A stretch of 64,000 nt of DNA from Gammaproteobacteria bacterium (GCA_016191205.1 JACPPB010000012.1:185693-249692), one strand, 5' to 3'; shown: positions 18,216-27,531, counted from the first letter of the stretch. Numbers and translations: made by a program. The notes: generated from the letters alone by a model not told the origin.

Positions 18216-19544
18216 CTACCTTGGCCGGGAAATCAGTACCACGGCCGTATCCGCGCCGATATTGCACAGTCTGAGGCCCGAGGAGCCGGGGGGGATCAGC
18301 GCCGCGGATTCCGAACCCAGCGTCTTTCCATCGAATGCAACAAGTCCTGCGACAACCATCATCAGAAGGTGGGTCGCCGTCGATTCCAGGGCTCCAGCAG
18401 CGTGGGGGCCCAGGACAAGCCGCTCTACCTCGAAGTCCTCGAATGTCGCTATCCGTTCGCGCCGGATACCGGGCCCGGCGGCGAGCACCGGAAACGGTTC
18501 TGCGGGAGGTGCTTCCAGCAGCATACTGGCTGCCGCTTCGACGGTATCCCAGTGCGCCTGGGTCAACACCTTTTGCGCGAAAGAGAGAATGCGGCGCTCG
18601 TATACCGGCGTCTGAAATTCAACCGTACGGACTCCGTGTTGCAGCGCGTGGGGCAACAGCGGCGGCACCCGCACCACATCGCCCACGCGCAGTGGCAGCA
18701 TGCGCGTAAACCGCTCCATGGCAGCCCGGGCATCCTTTTCCATCAACCGCCATTCGGGGACGAGAGCCGCGTGCCAGCGCCTCAGCGTGGCGGCCGGCAC
18801 CGGTTCGTGGCTACCGATTCCTTCGGCGGTCCGCCATCGATCCTGAATTTCGTCAATCCGACAGCGTATGTCCCGGTAGTTCCGAACGCCGGCCAGGTAG
18901 GCCGCGCGAAATGCCGAGTCGGATGCGTGCTCCGCCCGGCGTATTGGATCAAAGCCGAAACGAATTGCACCCTCACCGCCCGGCCAGCTGTCGGGATCGA
19001 CCCCGGTCACCACATAGACTTCGTGTTTCGTCTCGTGGAGCTCGAAATAGAGATCGCCATACACCGGGTCCGGGAGCGGGTCCAGTATCTTTAGCAGACC
19101 GAGTTCTCCCCTGGTGCCCAGCACTTCCTCCCGCGCAATGGACAATAGCCAAGGCAGCGGCATCTGGCCACCCTCCCCCGCGACGCCGGACTGTCCGCGC
19201 GCCTCGATTCCGGTATACCAGATCTCGCGTCCCCAGGGTTTCGGGATGACAACAGGCACCAGCACCAGCGGCCGATGTAACTCCAGCACCGGGACCTGGA
19301 AGTGGTGCGCGAACTGCCGGATATCGGCCCCACTATCCGCTCGCCGCAACCAGGTGTCAGCGGGACGATCGGTGGCGGCTATCCGCACCTCGCCCCCGGG
19401 CCCACGTTCGGCGGCCACGCAGAGCACGATGTCAGGCGCTCCCGGCAAGTACTCGGCGCGGTGACGATGACGAAACAGCACCCGGGACCGCTCGCCAGCC
19501 GCGAGCGCGGTGGCGCAGGTGTGATAGTCGGGGAGAGCCATCAT
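18216..19544 (-). CDS. Cupin-fold, mannose-6-phosphate isomerase-like protein
   Basis: 442 residues. The motif PKPWGREIWYTG near residue 103 matches the entry of class I phosphomannose isomerases, and DVVRVPPLLPHALQHGVRTVEFQTPVYERR near residue 295 resembles the metal-binding cupin strand that follows in that family. The length is somewhat above the usual 390. The first 90 residues do not match the enzyme core. It could isomerise a sugar phosphate, but the assignment stays at family level because several metal ligands cannot be placed with certainty. It lies alone in the block that separates tRNA-Leu from the other tRNA genes. Confidence 0.65.
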   Translation of the reverse strand: MMALPDYHTCATALAAGERSRVLFRHRHRAEYLPGAPDIVLCVAAERGPGGEVRIAATDRPADTWLRRADSGADIRQFAHHFQVPVLELHRPLVLVPVVIPKPWGREIWYTGIEARGQSGVAGEGGQMPLPWLLSIAREEVLGTRGELGLLKILDPLPDPVYGDLYFELHETKHEVYVVTGVDPDSWPGGEGAIRFGFDPIRRAEHASDSAFRAAYLAGVRNYRDIRCRIDEIQDRWRTAEGIGSHEPVPAATLRRWHAALVPEWRLMEKDARAAMERFTRMLPLRVGDVVRVPPLLPHALQHGVRTVEFQTPVYERRILSFAQKVLTQAHWDTVEAAASMLLEAPPAEPFPVLAAGPGIRRERIATFEDFEVERLVLGPHAAGALESTATHLLMMVVAGLVAFDGKTLGSESAALIPPGSSGLRLCNIGADTAVVLISRPR

Positions 19545-19736
19545 CGGGCGGGAGTTACCGATCGAGCGCGGGGCGTCGGCGCCAGTTTACCAGAGCGTAC
19601 CCGGGCCGCCCTGATGGCGAGATCAGCTTGACCCGGATGGCAGACGCGCATTAAATCCCCGAGCGGTCGGCAACAACTACTGCTGTTGCTGCTTGCAGTG
19701 AACGCCCTACGTGGCCATCCAGAAAGGAGCAATATA

Positions 19737-20108
19737 ATGAATCCAACCAAGATCCCGGTTACCGCGCTTGCCCTGTCGTTGGTGCTGGCCCTTTCGCTGT
19801 CAGCGTGCCAAAAGAAAGATTCCGAAGACGCCGTCTCCACCGCGAAGCAAACAGCTTCCGATGCTGCCGCGACCGCCAAGCAAGTGGCGTCCGATGCCGC
19901 CGCCACGGCCAAGCAGGCGGCTTCCGATGCCGCTGCCACCGCCAAGCAGACAGCATCGGAAGCTGCCGCGATCGCCAAGCAGACGGCATCCGAAACGGCT
20001 GAAAAAGTCATCGAAACGGGGGATGCCTTGAGCGACAAAGTCATCGAGCAGCCGGAACGGATGCCGGAAGCCACCCAGGAGAACAAGGACACCACCACCA
20101 AGGAGTGA
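19737..20108 (+). CDS. Small lipoprotein with 11-residue LEA-like repeats
   Basis: 123 residues. The ATG at 19737 follows AAAGGAG and begins a lipoprotein signal ending SLSAC (cysteine 24). Residues 35-89 are five copies of an 11-residue unit of the form TAKQTASDAAA, with alanine-rich, amphipathic character, followed by an acidic/threonine tail. The 11-residue period is that of group 3 LEA and related right-handed helical proteins, and also resembles small Lpp-like envelope proteins. A role in envelope stability or desiccation/osmotic protection is possible but unproven. I do not recognise a named family. Confidence 0.75.
   Translation: MNPTKIPVTALALSLVLALSLSACQKKDSEDAVSTAKQTASDAAATAKQVASDAAATAKQAASDAAATAKQTASEAAAIAKQTASETAEKVIETGDALSDKVIEQPERMPEATQENKDTTTKE
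19839..20003 (+). repeat. Five tandem 33-bp repeats inside the lipoprotein gene
   Basis: Five in-frame 33-bp units encode the 11-residue repeats (residues 35-89). Copies differ by a few bases, mainly at positions coding the fifth residue (T, V, A, T, T) and the end of the last unit. Copy number could change by slippage without breaking the frame. Confidence 0.85.
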
Positions 20109-20489
20109 CCGCTCGAGGCCAGCCGTCAGGGCAACCCTCTGGCGGCCCAAGCCCGAGACCGATCCGGATTCCATTGGATCAGCGGCGGGGCGCGTCAGTC
20201 CCGGATCCGGGCACGTCCCGGAACGCATGAGCAAAGGATTCAGCAACGCCTCGACAGGCTCGCAATGAGCGAACGTATCGCCCGCCCCATTCTGTGATGG
20301 CCGCGGGCAAACCAGGGGCGAGGCAGCACCAGGACAACCCGCCCGGCACCTCGGGCTTCCCGGCTCCCGGGTCGTCGGGCGCTGCGCCCACATCCAGCGG
20401 GCGCTCTCGATTCAAGTTCCGAGCGGAGACCGCGGACGAGAGCGGCATTGGCAATCTGCCTGCGCCCTTCACCGCAGCGCTCTCGATCT
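20109..20489. other. Intergenic region, 381 bp
   Basis: Between the repeat lipoprotein and a convergent alcohol dehydrogenase. It holds a 12-bp perfect palindrome (CCCGGATCCGGG, 20200-20211) but no coding frame with family character, RNA gene or clear terminator that I can support. Confidence 0.5.
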
Positions 20490-21581
20490 TCAGTCGTAGA
20501 CGATAACGCCGCGCGCGTTTTTCCCGGCCTCGAGGTCGGCAAAGGCTTGTACCGCTTCATCGATACTGTAGATGTGCGTCACCATGCGATCGAGATCGAG
20601 CTTGCCCTGCTTGTAAAGTTCAAGATACTTGGGAAAGTCGACCCGGAACTCCGCGCTGCCGTACATCGAACCCTTGATGGTCTTGGCCATCAGGGGAAAC
20701 ATCAGCGCATTGAACTCCAGTTTCTGGCTCAGCTTGCCCACGCCGACCACCGTCATGGTGCCGCCGCGGCGCGTCGCTTTCTGGGCCTGATCCACCACCG
20801 CCGGGATGCCGATGGCCTCGAATCCGTAATCGACGCCGATGCCGCCGGTCAGCTCCATGATGCGCTTGAGCGGGTCATCCGCGCCGTTGATGGTATCGGT
20901 GGCACCCAGCTCCTTGGCGAGCGCGAGCTTTTCATCGGAGAGATCCACCGCAAAAATGCGCGCCGCACCAGCAATCCGCGCGCCCTGGATGATCGAGAGA
21001 CCGACCCCGCCGGCGCCAAAGACCGCGACCGTGCTCCCCGGTTTTACCTGGGCGGTCTTCAGGGCGGCGCCCACGCCCGTGGTAACCCCGCAGCCGACCA
21101 GCGCCGCCGCTTTCATGTCGATGTCGGCGTCGATCTTGACCAGACACATGGCCGGCACCACCGCGTATTCGGCCATGTTGCCGAGGAACTGCATCACATT
21201 GATGTCCTTGCCGTCCAGATGAACGCGGGTGGTGCCGTCCATCATCTTGCCGTCCGGAGTGCTGCGCAGGCACAGGTAAGGCTCGCTGCGCAGGCAGTGA
21301 TAGCAATCGCCGCAGTTGGGCACGAAGGACAGGGTGACATGATCGCCCGGCTGCACATTGGTCACGCCCGGCCCCAGCGCCTCCACGATACCGGCGCCTT
21401 CGTGGCCCAGTACCATGGGAAACGGGACCGGAATGGTGCCGTTGATCACCGAGAGATCGGAGTGGCAGATTCCGGTGGCCTTCATCTTGACCAGCACTTC
21501 ACCGGCTTTCGGCGGGTCCAGCGTGACCTCTTCAACCGCGAACCGGTTCAGCGCGTGCGCGACGACAGCTTTCATCTTCAT
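20490..21581 (-). CDS. Zinc-dependent alcohol dehydrogenase (class III-like MDR)
   Basis: 363 residues from the ATG at 21581, which has GGGGGAG as ribosome site. The catalytic zinc motif GICHSD and GHEGAGIVE are present, and four structural-zinc cysteines lie in [15 protein letters not shown]. The NAD-binding loop is [12 protein letters not shown]. It belongs to the same subfamily as the two dehydrogenases at 42307-44574. The usual reaction is NAD-dependent oxidation of a primary or secondary alcohol, but the substrate is not predictable. It sits in the block between tRNA-Leu and tRNA-His, away from the catabolic island. Confidence 0.85.
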   Translation of the reverse strand: MKMKAVVAHALNRFAVEEVTLDPPKAGEVLVKMKATGICHSDLSVINGTIPVPFPMVLGHEGAGIVEALGPGVTNVQPGDHVTLSFVPNCGDCYHCLRSEPYLCLRSTPDGKMMDGTTRVHLDGKDINVMQFLGNMAEYAVVPAMCLVKIDADIDMKAAALVGCGVTTGVGAALKTAQVKPGSTVAVFGAGGVGLSIIQGARIAGAARIFAVDLSDEKLALAKELGATDTINGADDPLKRIMELTGGIGVDYGFEAIGIPAVVDQAQKATRRGGTMTVVGVGKLSQKLEFNALMFPLMAKTIKGSMYGSAEFRVDFPKYLELYKQGKLDLDRMVTHIYSIDEAVQAFADLEAGKNARGVIVYD

Positions 21582-21707
21582 GGCAGTACTCCCCCCGTTA
21601 AAATGGCGGCGAGTGTACCATCGTGAGCCCATCGCCAGAATGCTTCACAGCGCGGCCGCATGCGCACAGATGCTCGGGCGCTGCTTCACTATCCGACTGG
21701 AGACACC

Positions 21708-22127
21708 ATGTCGCGGGAAGTATTTGTTCTTCATCCACGGCTTGCCGCCGACAGTCACAGTCTCGGCGAGACCGCAACCGCCCACGTGCTGCTGCACCGC
21801 AACGCGGTTGTGCCCTGGCTGATACTGGTCCCCAAAACCGGACACAGCGATTTGCTGGAGTTGCCCGTTGCACTGCGCACCGTTCTCATCGACGACTGTG
21901 CGCAGCTTGCCCGGTATCTGCGGATGCGCCGGGGGGCCGAGAAAATCAACTTCGCTGCGATCGGAAATCTGGTGCCGCAGCTCCACCTGCATGTAGTGGG
22001 GCGCCGTGCGGGTGATGCGTGCTGGCCGTTGCCGGTCTGGGGACACCTGAACGCCACCGCGACCTACTCGGCGGCGGAGGTCGCAACCATCCGGGAAGAA
22101 GTCCGCACGGCACTGGCGATCGGGTGA
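21708..22127 (+). CDS. HIT-family hydrolase/transferase
   Basis: 139 residues from the ATG after an upstream GGAG. The HIT signature is [11 protein letters not shown], with glutamine in place of the first histidine, as in many gammaproteobacterial members of the family. HIT proteins hydrolyse or transfer nucleotidyl groups (for example dinucleoside polyphosphates). The exact substrate is unknown. The gene ends 57 bases before tRNA-His and is opposite in strand to the tRNA genes. Confidence 0.85.
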   Translation: MSREVFVLHPRLAADSHSLGETATAHVLLHRNAVVPWLILVPKTGHSDLLELPVALRTVLIDDCAQLARYLRMRRGAEKINFAAIGNLVPQLHLHVVGRRAGDACWPLPVWGHLNATATYSAAEVATIREEVRTALAIG

Positions 22128-22183
22128 AGCAATGCGAACACGCCGGCCAGCGCGGCAATCAACAGGACAACATCAAGAAAAAA

Positions 22184-22260
22184 TGGGGTGGCTGACGGGG
22201 CTCGAACCCGCGACCACAGGAATCACAATCCTGTGCTCTACCAACTGAGCTACAGCCACC
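22184..22260 (-). tRNA. tRNA-His (GUG)
   Basis: 77 nt with encoded CCA. The anticodon loop TTGTGAT gives GUG. The 5' end carries an extra G pairing with the discriminator C, the hallmark of histidine tRNA. D and T arms (TTCGAGC) are normal. Confidence 0.95.
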
Positions 22261-22357
22261 ATTGATCTTCGGGGTGTCTCCCCGCGAATGCTCATTTCGC
22301 CCGGCGTTGCCGGTTCCGGCTACCAACGTCCTGTCACTGGCCGCAACGTCCTCGGAA

Positions 22358-22434
<77 letters not shown>

Positions 22435-22497
22435 ACAGTGTCACCCATCTGCACGACTCCCGACAAACCTCCCCGGGAGCAGCCATCGTACCGAAAC

Positions 22498-22574
22498 TGG
22501 TCGGGGAAGAGGGATTCGAACCCCCGACATCCTGCTCCCAAAGCAGGCGCGCTACCAGACTGCGCTATTCCCCG
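22498..22574 (-). tRNA. tRNA-Pro (UGG)
   Basis: 77 nt with encoded CCA. Acceptor stem CGGGGAA/TTCCCCG, anticodon loop TTTGGGA with UGG, T-loop TTCGAAT. First gene of the leftward tRNA operon, directly behind a strong promoter. Confidence 0.95.
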
Positions 22575-22600
22575 AAAAAGCCTCGCCGGAGCGAGGCGGC

Positions 22601-22629
22601 ATCATACGCGCGGCCCGGAAAGGGGTCAA
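22601..22629 (-). promoter_or_regulatory. Strong sigma-70 promoter of the tRNA operon
   Basis: On the minus strand TTGACC, 17-bp spacer, TATGAT: near-consensus. The start site should fall about seven bases on, near 22594, after a G+C-rich discriminator (GCCGCC), which is typical of stringently controlled stable-RNA promoters. tRNA-Pro begins about 20 bases downstream. Confidence 0.8.
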
Positions 22630-22713
22630 TTTCAGGAACCGCGTTTGCGCCTTGCTATCGGCCCGGGCCTCCCCCGTGACAAAATAACAGCGCAACCGAT
22701 CCGAGGTAACAGA

Positions 22714-23568
22714 ATGTCCGCAGTGACACTGGACGGCAAGGCACTGGCAGCGCAGTCCGAAACGGAAATCGCCGGTCGTGTGGCCCGCTTGATCGCGGCC
22801 AATGGCGGCCATCGACCGATCCTCGCCACCATTCTCGTTGGCGATGACCCTGCCTCCGCCACCTATGTGCGGATGAAACAGAACGCCTGCGCGCGCGTGG
22901 GCATGACTTCACGCGCAATCGAACTGCCCGGCACCACGACCACGGACCAGCTGCTCGCGAGCATCGAGGCGCTGAACGCCAATCCGGACTGCCACGGCAT
23001 CCTGCTGCAACACCCGGTACCCGCGCAAATCGATGAACGCCGCTGTTTCGACGCCATCGCGGCCCGCAAGGATGTCGACGGCGTCACCTGCCTGGGATTC
23101 GGCCGCATGGCGATGGGCGCCCCCGCCTACGGGTCGGCGACGCCACGCGGCATCATGCGCCTGCTCGCCGCTTATGGGATTCCGCTCGCCGGCAAGCACG
23201 CGGTGGTCGTCGGGCGCAGCGCCATTCTCGGCAAACCCATGGCGATGATGCTGTTGAACGCCAACGCCACCGTGACGATCTGTCACTCTCACACGCGCAA
23301 CCTTCCCGATATCATCCGTAGCGCCGATATCCTGGTGGGCGCGGTCGGCAAGCCGGAATTCATTCGCGGCGCCTGGATTCGAGACGACACGGTGGTGGTG
23401 GATGCCGGCTATCATCCCGGCGGAGTCGGCGACATCGAATTATCGGCGATCACAACGCGAGCGAGCGCCTATACGCCGGTACCTGGCGGTGTCGGCCCGA
23501 TGACCATCAACACCCTGATCCTGCAAACCCTGGAGGCGGCGGAAACCGCCGCGCCCGGCGCGCGTTGA
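22714..23568 (+). CDS. folD: Methylenetetrahydrofolate dehydrogenase/cyclohydrolase
   Basis: 284 residues from the ATG at 22714; the longer frame upstream runs through tRNA genes and is not coding. The catalytic tyrosine-x3-lysine is [14 protein letters not shown] is the folate-site motif, [15 protein letters not shown] is the NADP-binding motif, and PGGVGPMTI is the C-terminal signature. The bifunctional enzyme interconverts methylene- and formyl-tetrahydrofolate in one-carbon metabolism. It is divergent from the tRNA operon, as in Pseudomonas. Confidence 0.97.
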   Translation: MSAVTLDGKALAAQSETEIAGRVARLIAANGGHRPILATILVGDDPASATYVRMKQNACARVGMTSRAIELPGTTTTDQLLASIEALNANPDCHGILLQHPVPAQIDERRCFDAIAARKDVDGVTCLGFGRMAMGAPAYGSATPRGIMRLLAAYGIPLAGKHAVVVGRSAILGKPMAMMLLNANATVTICHSHTRNLPDIIRSADILVGAVGKPEFIRGAWIRDDTVVVDAGYHPGGVGDIELSAITTRASAYTPVPGGVGPMTINTLILQTLEAAETAAPGAR

Positions 23569-23643
23569 CACGGGCGCCTCCCGACGCCAGCCCGCCGGAC
23601 TCCGCGTGCTGCAATTTCAGTCTACTTACCCCAGGATTCCGAT

Positions 23644-24444
23644 GTGTTCAGTTATGTAGATCCCGGTATTCGCGAGCAGTTGATCGCCAAGCATCAGCTG
23701 ATCGATCTCGACCACCACGGTCGCATCATCGACAAGGACGGCCAGCCCGTCATTTCGGTGCTGGGCCCGGTGACCATCCCCCGGCTTATCCACGGGCAGG
23801 AGGTGCTGCTCGAATGGTATCCGTTCGTGCGCCGGGTCGAACTGGCGCAGGTGCTGGATGCCGCCGGCCAGGTCACCGACGGCGCGAGCGCCGCATTTCG
23901 CGAACTGCTCCACGCCAACCTGTCGGTGAATTCGGTGTTTGCCCTGCCCGGCTTCAGTCGCGCCGAAAATCCCCTGGTCCGCGTCCATTCCTGCTGCCTG
24001 ACCGGTGATATTTTCGGTTCCATGCGCTGCGACTGTGGCCCACAGCTCGCGGCGGCCTTCGAGCAGATGCTGGCCGCCGGTGGCGGCGCCGTGGTGTATA
24101 TGTCCGGCCACGAGGGACGCGGCATCGGCCTCTGGGCCAAAGCCATCACCTATCTGCTCCAGGATGCCGGCCAGGATACTTTCCAGGCGAATGTATCCCT
24201 GGGGCTGCCGGAGGATTCCCGGGATTTTACGGATGCCGCGATCGTGCTGCGCTATCTGTTGGCGGATCGGCCGATACGCCTACTGTCCAACAATCCCCAC
24301 AAGCGCGAGGATCTGGAACGCGGAGGACAGCGGGTGTCGGAAGTGGTACCCCTGGTATCAGGCATCACCCGGCATAACCTCCGCTACATCCGTTCCAAAC
24401 GCGGCAAGGGACATTTGCTGCCGGATCACCTTTCACCGGATTGA
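23644..24444 (+). CDS. ribA: GTP cyclohydrolase II family protein
   Basis: 266 residues. The zinc and catalytic core is visible as VRVHSCCLTGDIFGSMRCDCGPQL (three zinc cysteines) and SGHEGRGIGL. The family enzyme opens GTP to start riboflavin synthesis. The protein is about 70 residues longer than E. coli RibA at the N terminus, and the segment after RGIGL (WAKAITYLLQDAGQDTFQAN) diverges from classical RibA, so it may be a specialised paralogue. No other riboflavin gene is nearby; the next gene is GAPDH. Confidence 0.8.
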   Translation: MFSYVDPGIREQLIAKHQLIDLDHHGRIIDKDGQPVISVLGPVTIPRLIHGQEVLLEWYPFVRRVELAQVLDAAGQVTDGASAAFRELLHANLSVNSVFALPGFSRAENPLVRVHSCCLTGDIFGSMRCDCGPQLAAAFEQMLAAGGGAVVYMSGHEGRGIGLWAKAITYLLQDAGQDTFQANVSLGLPEDSRDFTDAAIVLRYLLADRPIRLLSNNPHKREDLERGGQRVSEVVPLVSGITRHNLRYIRSKRGKGHLLPDHLSPD

Positions 24445-24530
24445 CTCGCAGCAGCGATATGATCGGCCGGCGCAACCGAAAACCTTGTCACGGTCCGTCT
24501 CATCAAACCCGTTATCGCCAGGAGTAGATC

Positions 24531-25532
24531 ATGCGAATTGCCATCAATGGTTACGGCCGTATCGGCCGCTGCGTACTGCGTGCAATCGGCGAACGAGGAC
24601 TGGAAAATCAGCTGGAGATCGTCGCCATCAACGATCTCACCGACCTCGCCATGATGGCCCACCTGACCCGGGTCGATTCCACCCACGGCCTTTTCCAGGG
24701 AACGGTCGCCAATGCCGGCAGCGACCTGATCGTCAACGGCCGCGCGATTCCCGTCACCGCGCACAAGAACCCTGCCGACCTGCCTTGGCGCGCGCTCGGT
24801 GTCGATCTGGTACTGGAGTGCGCCGGCAAGTTCAAGCGCCGCACCGAGCTCGCCGGCCATCTGGATGCGGGCGCACCCCGGGTGCTGGTGAGCCATCCGG
24901 TCGCCGATGCGGACCGGACCGTGGTCTACGGCGTAAACCACAATGCGCTTACCACCGCCGACACCATTGTCTCCAATGCGTCCTGCACCACCAACTGCCT
25001 GGCCCCCATCGCCAAGATCCTGCATGAGGCCGTCGGCATCGTGCAGGGTGCGATGACGACCATTCATGCCGTCACCAACGACCAGCAGCTGCTGGACAAG
25101 GCGCACGGCGACCTCTACCGCGCCCGCGGCGCGATGCAATCCATCATCCCGACGCATACCGGCGCGGCGACCGCGGTCGGCCTGGTGCTGCCGGAACTCG
25201 TCGGCAAACTCACCGGCATGGCGCTGCGCGTGCCGGTGGCCAATGTCTCGCTGGTGGACCTGCACTTCACCGCGCAACGCGACACCTCCGCCGACGCCAT
25301 AAACCAGCTGATGCGCGCGGCCGCCGCCGGCGCCTGGGCCGGCATTCTCGCTTGCAATGAACTGCCGCTGGTCTCCGTGGATTTCAACCACAATCCCGCT
25401 TCCAGTATTTTCGATGTCAACCACACCAGCGTCAGCGGACGCCAGGTCAAGGTGATGAGCTGGTACGACAACGAATGGGGCTTCACCAACCGGATGCTCG
25501 ATGTCGCTTTGCACATGGGCAGCCTGAGCTGA
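24531..25532 (+). CDS. gap: Glyceraldehyde-3-phosphate dehydrogenase, type I
   Basis: 333 residues. The NAD-binding start INGYGRIGR and the catalytic cysteine in SNASCTTNCLAP are textbook; the phosphate-site motif IIPTHTGAATAVGLVLPEL and the late WYDNEWGF are also present. The enzyme carries out NAD-dependent phosphorylating oxidation of glyceraldehyde 3-phosphate. Erythrose-4-phosphate dehydrogenase is the near alternative. Downstream glycerol-phosphate genes on the same strand suggest a shared link at the triose-phosphate level. Confidence 0.92.
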   Translation: MRIAINGYGRIGRCVLRAIGERGLENQLEIVAINDLTDLAMMAHLTRVDSTHGLFQGTVANAGSDLIVNGRAIPVTAHKNPADLPWRALGVDLVLECAGKFKRRTELAGHLDAGAPRVLVSHPVADADRTVVYGVNHNALTTADTIVSNASCTTNCLAPIAKILHEAVGIVQGAMTTIHAVTNDQQLLDKAHGDLYRARGAMQSIIPTHTGAATAVGLVLPELVGKLTGMALRVPVANVSLVDLHFTAQRDTSADAINQLMRAAAAGAWAGILACNELPLVSVDFNHNPASSIFDVNHTSVSGRQVKVMSWYDNEWGFTNRMLDVALHMGSLS

Positions 25533-25577
25533 GCGCCGGAACGGGCACTCACAAGCAGACACGAGAGGTTTTTCGGC

Positions 25578-26318
25578 ATGTTGCAGGATCGCCTGGTCGC
25601 CCATCGCGGCTACCAACGCAAATACCCGGAAAACACCCTGCTGGCCTATCGCGAAGCCATTGCCGCGGGCGCCCGCGCCATCGAAACCGACGTGCTGTTG
25701 AGCGCCGACCTGCAACCGGTGCTCTACCACGACGCGACCCTGGCGCGGGTGAGCGGGCGGCGCGGGCGCGTCGACCAGCTGACCCTGGCGCAGCTACTGA
25801 CGCTGCCGGCCCACGAGCCCAAACGCTTTGGCACCGCCTTTGCCGACAACCGCATCACCGCGCTGACGGCGCTGGTCGAGCTGCTGGCCGCCCATCCCGG
25901 CGTCACTGCCTACATCGAAATCAAGCACGAAGCCCTGGCTTGCGCCGGTATCGAACAGTGCTACCGGATCATTGCGGATTGCCTGGCACCGGTCGCGTCC
26001 CAGTGCGTGCTCATCAGCTTCGCCTTCGATGTTATCGCCCACGCCAGCGCGCAGGGCTGGCAGCGCAACGGGCTGGTGCTGGAACGCTGGTCGGACCACC
26101 GCAGCGGTGCCGTCGCGGCGATTGCACCGGAAGTCATGTTCTGCAATCACCGCAGGGTGCCGGCACGCGCCGACCTCAACCAGATCGTGCCCGAGCTCGT
26201 GCTGTACGAGATCGACTGCCCCGCAACCGCGATCCACTGGTTCCGCCGCGGCGCCGACAAGGTGGAAACCTTCGATATCGGCGGGATGATTCAGACGCTC
26301 GCCCGGCACGCGCTTTGA
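25578..26318 (+). CDS. Glycerophosphodiester phosphodiesterase
   Basis: 246 residues without signal peptide, so cytoplasmic (UgpQ-like). The GDPD motifs are AHRGYQRKYPENTLLAYREA at the N terminus, with AIETDVLLS metal ligands and PVLYHD. A conserved lysine appears in YIEIKHE. It hydrolyses glycerophosphodiesters to glycerol 3-phosphate and an alcohol. Its stop overlaps the TTG start of the glycerol-3-phosphate dehydrogenase gene in a TTGA, so product and next enzyme are likely made together. Confidence 0.9.
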   Translation: MLQDRLVAHRGYQRKYPENTLLAYREAIAAGARAIETDVLLSADLQPVLYHDATLARVSGRRGRVDQLTLAQLLTLPAHEPKRFGTAFADNRITALTALVELLAAHPGVTAYIEIKHEALACAGIEQCYRIIADCLAPVASQCVLISFAFDVIAHASAQGWQRNGLVLERWSDHRSGAVAAIAPEVMFCNHRRVPARADLNQIVPELVLYEIDCPATAIHWFRRGADKVETFDIGGMIQTLARHAL

Positions 26319-27505
26319 ACCCGGCGCTGACCGACCGCACCGGTGACTACGACATCGCGGTGATCGGCGGCGGCATCCACGGCGCCGGCGTCGCCCAGGC
26401 GGCAGCCGCGGCGGGTTATGCGGTGCTGTTGATCGAACGCAGTGACTGGGGCGCGGGTACCTCGAGCAAATCCAGCAAGCTGATCCACGGTGGCCTGCGC
26501 TACCTGCAAAGCGGTGCGCTGCGCCTGGTGCGCGAAAGTCTCCGCGAGCGCGAGACGCTGCTGCGCATCGCTCCGCACCTGGTCCACCGGGCCGAGTTTT
26601 ACATTCCCGTCTATCGGGGGTCCCGCTATCGCCCCTGGCAGTTGTATCTGGGGCTGACGCTGTACTGGGCCCTTGCCGGCTTTGGTCGCAGCGGCAGGTT
26701 CGCGACCTTGCCCACCCCAGACACCGACTTTCCCGGACTGCGCCGCAGCGGACTGCAAGCCCTGTTCCGCTATTGCGACGCGCGCACCGATGATCGCCGT
26801 CTCACCCAAGCGGTAGTGGCTTCCGCAGCCAGCCTGGGTGCCACCCTCGCCTGCCCGGCCTCCCTGCAGCGTGCCGAGCGCGGCAACGACGGCTGGGAAC
26901 TGGAGGTCGTTAAAGGATGCGAGCGATTTCTGGCCCACGCCAGAACCCTGATCAACTGCGCTGGCCCCTGGGTGGACAGGGTCGCCGCCACCATCAATCC
27001 TGCCCCACCGCAGCCGGCTTTCGATCTGGTTCAGGGGGCACATCTGGTGCTGTCGAGCCCCGTCGCCGATCGATGTTATTACCTGGAATCACCCAGCGAC
27101 GGCCGCGCCGTCTTTTTCCTCCCGTGGCAGGACAAATCCCTGCTCGGCACCACGGAAACACTGTTCCATGGCAACCCGGATGAAGCGCGGACGACACAAG
27201 CCGAAGAGGCTTACCTGCTCTCGGTGTTGTCCCATTACTTTCCGACCGCCGAGCCGGTGGTGACGGACCGGATGGCCGGGCTGCGCGTTTTGCCGCAGGG
27301 GGCGGCGACAGTCTTCAAGCGCAGTCGCGAGGTCGTTCTGGTCGCCGATTCCCCGCGCCAGCCCCGTTACATTGCCGTCTATGGTGGCAAGCTCACCGGC
27401 TACCGGGCGACGGCGGCGAAAGTAGTGCGCCTGGCCGCCACCGCCCTGCCCCGGCGCCGGATGCGGGCCGATACCGCCCGCCTGGTATTGCCTGACCCGG
27501 ATTGA
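26315..27505 (+). CDS. Short FAD-dependent glycerol-3-phosphate dehydrogenase
   Basis: 396 residues from a TTG start that overlaps the previous stop by four bases; longer frames upstream are shadows. The FAD-binding loop is IAVIGGGIHGAGVAQAAAAAGY, followed by SSKSSKLIHGGLRYLQ, a signature of the GlpD/GlpA family. It resembles the catalytic part of GlpD but stops about 100 residues early and lacks the usual C-terminal helical domain, although the frame ends cleanly. It would oxidise sn-glycerol 3-phosphate to dihydroxyacetone phosphate, reducing quinone. Another FAD-linked 2-hydroxy or amine oxidase role cannot be excluded. Confidence 0.8.
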   Translation: MNPALTDRTGDYDIAVIGGGIHGAGVAQAAAAAGYAVLLIERSDWGAGTSSKSSKLIHGGLRYLQSGALRLVRESLRERETLLRIAPHLVHRAEFYIPVYRGSRYRPWQLYLGLTLYWALAGFGRSGRFATLPTPDTDFPGLRRSGLQALFRYCDARTDDRRLTQAVVASAASLGATLACPASLQRAERGNDGWELEVVKGCERFLAHARTLINCAGPWVDRVAATINPAPPQPAFDLVQGAHLVLSSPVADRCYYLESPSDGRAVFFLPWQDKSLLGTTETLFHGNPDEARTTQAEEAYLLSVLSHYFPTAEPVVTDRMAGLRVLPQGAATVFKRSREVVLVADSPRQPRYIAVYGGKLTGYRATAAKVVRLAATALPRRRMRADTARLVLPDPD

Positions 27506-27517
27506 CCGCCCCGCCCG

Positions 27518-27531
27518 TTGATTTCCATCAA
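27518..27531 (+). promoter_or_regulatory. Perfect FNR/Anr box
   Basis: TTGAT-TTCC-ATCAA, a perfect match to the FNR/Anr consensus with its four-base spacer. A TATTCT hexamer at 27555-27560 would place the start near 27567, so the box centre falls close to -42, the class II activation position. The 34-codon membrane protein gene starts at 27591. Confidence 0.75.

Noticed and set aside
22580..22597. GC-rich hairpin followed by five T directly before tRNA-Pro, like a terminator
   Set aside because: The near-consensus promoter at 22601-22629 would start transcription inside the first arm, so the full hairpin is not transcribed; the sequence is better read as a G+C-rich discriminator and leader.
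25475..26314. Upstream extension of the GlpD-like frame
   Set aside because: It overlaps GAPDH and the phosphodiesterase in another frame and has arginine-rich shadow composition; the family start is near 26315.
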